The translations under genes and the position numbers were made by a program. A stretch of DNA of 64,000 bases from Streptomyces sp. ERV7 (GTDB lineage Bacteria; Actinomycetota; Actinomycetes; Streptomycetales; Streptomycetaceae), in contig NZ_LYOY01000040.1 of the NCBI RefSeq assembly GCF_001653515.1, positions 744,001 to 808,000 of the forward strand. The letters are read 5' to 3'. Shown here piece after piece: positions 62,137 to 64,000 of the stretch. The stretch's first letter is position 1, and each line of letters starts with the position of its first letter. Under the pieces are notes generated by a model, which was not told the DNA's origin, did no database searches, and saw nothing but the letters and a program-made list of their open reading frames with translations.

Positions 62137-62467
62137 TCCATGGGCCGGGCCCGGGGCCCGGCCCGCCAGGCCGCCGCGCCGAGCACCGCGAGCCCGAGCA
62201 GCGGGTAGGGCGAGGCCAACGGCTGCTGCCACCACGGCAGTCGGAGGTCCAGGTCGCCCGAGTGCGGCACCAGCCACAAGGTGCGGGCGGTGAAGACCAC
62301 CGCGACGGCGACGGCGGTACGGACCCGGCCCTCGGCCACGAGCACCGCGAGCAGCGGGACGCACCACACCCAGTGGTGCGACCAGCTGACCGGGGAGACG
62401 AGCAGCGCCGTGAAGGCGGTGGCCAGGACGCCCCAGCGCTCCGGCGAGCGGCGGGCCGTCCACAGGC
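62082..62467 (-). pseudogene. C-terminal remnant of a GT87-like membrane mannosyltransferase
   Basis: Reading leftward from about 62467: LWTARRSPERWGVLATAFTALLVSPVSWSHHWVW, then CVPLLAVLVAEGRVRTAVAVAVVFTA and further hydrophobic segments to a stop at 62082. S-P-V-S-W-S-H-H-W-V-W is the hallmark of the DUF2029/GT87 polyprenol-phosphate-mannose-dependent mannosyltransferases. The first two thirds, about 300 residues, are absent and there is no start. Its tail overlaps the end of the XPB gene by 55 bases. Confidence 0.75.
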
Positions 62468-62598
62468 CCTACAATCGCCCCTTCCCCCGCCTCCCTCCGA
62501 GGAGCGCCGCCGCCCGGACGGAAACCGGCCGGCCGCCGAAGCCGCAAGGCGATCCGCAGCCCCGACCAGCCGCCCGATCAGCCGCCCGGAGGAACCCC

Positions 62599-64000
62599 GT
62601 GTCCCCGCACGACCCCGAAGACCCCCTCAGCCGTGAGCGCGCCCACCTCACCGAGTCGCGCGCGGCCCTGCGCGCGATGCGCGAGGACGTGGAGAACCTC
62701 GACATCAAGGACGTCACCGCGAACTGGGTGAACGCGGCGGTCCTGCAGCGCCAGATCGACGACCGCATCAAGGCCCTGGCGGACCTCTCGCACACCCCGC
62801 TCTTCTTCGGCCGCCTCGACTATCTGCACGCGCCGGGCGCCGAGTTGGCCGAGGGGGCGCAGGGCGAGCGGTTCTACATCGGGCGCCGCCATGTGCACGA
62901 CGCCGAGGGCGACCCGATGGTGATCGACTGGCGTGCGCCGGTGTCCCAGCCGTTCTACCGCGCCTCCAAGAAGGACCCGCAGGACATCGGGCTGCGCCGC
63001 CGCTTCGGCTACACGGGCGGCGACCTCACGGCGTACGAGGACGAGCACCTCACCGACCCCGCCGAGGCGGCCACCACCAGCAAGCTGCTCCAGGCGGAGA
63101 TCGAGCGTCCGCGCGTCGGCCCGATGCGCGACATCGTGGCGACGATCCAGCCCGAGCAGGACGAGATCGTCCGGTCGGGGCTGACCGGATCCGTCTGCGT
63201 CCAGGGCGGCCCCGGCACCGGCAAGACGGCCGTCGGCCTGCACCGGGTGGCGTACCTCCTCTACGCGCACCGCGAACGCCTCGCCCGCACCGGCACGCTG
63301 GTCATCGGGCCGAACGCGTCCTTCCTCCACTACATCGAGCAAGTGCTGCCCGCGCTGGGCGAGTTGGAGGTCAGACAGGCGACCGTCGACGACCTGGTGG
63401 CGCACGTCGAGGTGAAGGGCGCCGACGAGGCGGCCGCCGCGACCGTCAAGGGCGACGCCCGGATGGCCGAGGTGCTGCGCCGCGCGGTCCGCTCGCACGT
63501 CACGCTGCCGACCGAGCCGCTGATGGTGGTGCGCGGCTCGCGCCGGTGGCGGATCCCGGCCTACGAGCTTGAGGAGATCGTCCGGGAGCTGCAGGAGCGC
63601 GACATCCGCTACGGCGCCGCCCGGGACGCCCTGCCGCAGCGCATCGCCCACGCCGTGCTCGTACGGATGGAGCAGGCGGGCGAGGCGCCCGACGACCGGG
63701 TGCAGGACGCGGTGGCCCGCAACGCGGCGGTGAAGGCGGCCGTGAAGGAGCTCTGGCCCCCGGTCGACCCGGCCAAGCTGGTACTGCGGCTGCTCTCGGA
63801 CGCCGACTTCCTCGCCGTCCACGCGGAGGGGCTGCTCAGCGCCGACGAGCAGAAGACGATCCTGTGGGCCAGGCCCGCGCGGAGCGTGAAGGGCGCCAAG
63901 TGGTCGGCGGCGGACGCGGTGCTGATCGACGAGGCGAACGACCTGGTGGCGCGCACCCACTCGCTCGGCCATGTGGTGATCGACGAGGCGCAGGACCTCT
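62599..64000 (+). CDS. HelD-like UvrD-family helicase/RNA polymerase recycling factor, N-terminal part
   Basis: GTG 62599 follows GGAGGA. The visible 467 residues start with a coiled-coil arm (RERAHLTESRAALRAMREDVE, QRQIDDRIKALADL), then FYIGRRHVHDAEGDPMVIDWRAP and Walker A VQGGPGTGKTAVGLHRVAYLLY, and reach VVIDEAQDL (Walker B) at the window end. The layout matches actinobacterial HelD, which removes stalled RNA polymerase from DNA and can confer rifampicin tolerance. TACAAT at 62471-62476 could be its -10, but the upstream flank is cut by the junction near 62467. Confidence 0.88.
   Translation, partial: MSPHDPEDPLSRERAHLTESRAALRAMREDVENLDIKDVTANWVNAAVLQRQIDDRIKALADLSHTPLFFGRLDYLHAPGAELAEGAQGERFYIGRRHVHDAEGDPMVIDWRAPVSQPFYRASKKDPQDIGLRRRFGYTGGDLTAYEDEHLTDPAEAATTSKLLQAEIERPRVGPMRDIVATIQPEQDEIVRSGLTGSVCVQGGPGTGKTAVGLHRVAYLLYAHRERLARTGTLVIGPNASFLHYIEQVLPALGELEVRQATVDDLVAHVEVKGADEAAAATVKGDARMAEVLRRAVRSHVTLPTEPLMVVRGSRRWRIPAYELEEIVRELQERDIRYGAARDALPQRIAHAVLVRMEQAGEAPDDRVQDAVARNAAVKAAVKELWPPVDPAKLVLRLLSDADFLAVHAEGLLSADEQKTILWARPARSVKGAKWSAADAVLIDEANDLVARTHSLGHVVIDEAQDL

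Overview
The window is high-GC actinobacterial DNA, almost certainly Streptomyces. The pointers are a RppA-type type III polyketide synthase, a NsdA-family TPR regulator of differentiation, the futalosine menaquinone pair mqnB-mqnD, the actinobacterial DUF2530/DUF3027/DUF2771 genes, a HelD helicase, many GTG starts and strong G/C-ending codon bias. No tRNA, rRNA, complete insertion sequence or CRISPR array was seen.

Layout. 0-3 kb: the 5' end of rppA, a divergent SDR-like gene, a cupin, then MerR and PadR regulators around a glycosyltransferase remnant. 3-9 kb: 2OG-Fe(II) oxygenase, two VOC proteins, a broken GNAT, a strongly folded intergenic element with its own promoter and 12-residue ORF, pdxH divergent from a citrate synthase, and a small secreted protein. 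9-18 kb: a minus-strand acyl-CoA catabolic operon of the atu/liu type (TIGR03084-like, AtuA/DUF1446, carboxyltransferase, biotin carboxylase, acyl-CoA dehydrogenase, CoA ligase, enoyl-CoA hydratase, TetR). Its biotin carboxylase is gutted, so the carboxylase needs an alpha subunit from elsewhere or the pathway is dead. 18-29.4 kb: an accessory stretch, visibly less GC-rich, with unknown genes, small secreted proteins and a very large secreted protein carrying lysozyme-like, golvesin-like and NucA/NucB nuclease-like regions; two candidate immunity-type ORFs converge on it. 29.4-34.7 kb: scattered housekeeping and regulatory genes. 34.7-39.8 kb: the remains of a polyketide/fatty-acid-like cluster (C-terminal half of a ketosynthase, AcpS-like transferase, SDR, an MFS exporter with an IS256-transposase-like tail, membrane acyltransferase). 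39.8-50 kb: conserved core genes (thpR, MarR-MFS pair, purine permease, DUF2530, DUF3027, DUF2771, mqnB, mqnD, cold-shock protein). 50-64 kb: HAD phosphatase, PrsW protease, trmB, L-2-hydroxyglutarate oxidase, NsdA-like regulator, asparagine-synthase-like protein, helicase-associated protein, XPB helicase and the start of helD.

The most striking overall feature is a series of about eight clean junctions (near 2.3, 5.35, 13.17, 17.47, 31.5, 34.75, 58.3 and 62.47 kb) where one or both flanking genes stop inside a conserved domain with no mobile element between them, plus an apparent one-base frameshift near 18.61 kb. Either this lineage has suffered many small deletions or the assembly has silently closed gaps. 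Candidates for new biology that do not depend on that question are the structured RNA/mini-ORF locus at 6.1-6.34 kb, the MFS-transposase-like fusion, the large secreted nuclease-like protein, and two SDR proteins lacking the catalytic tyrosine.
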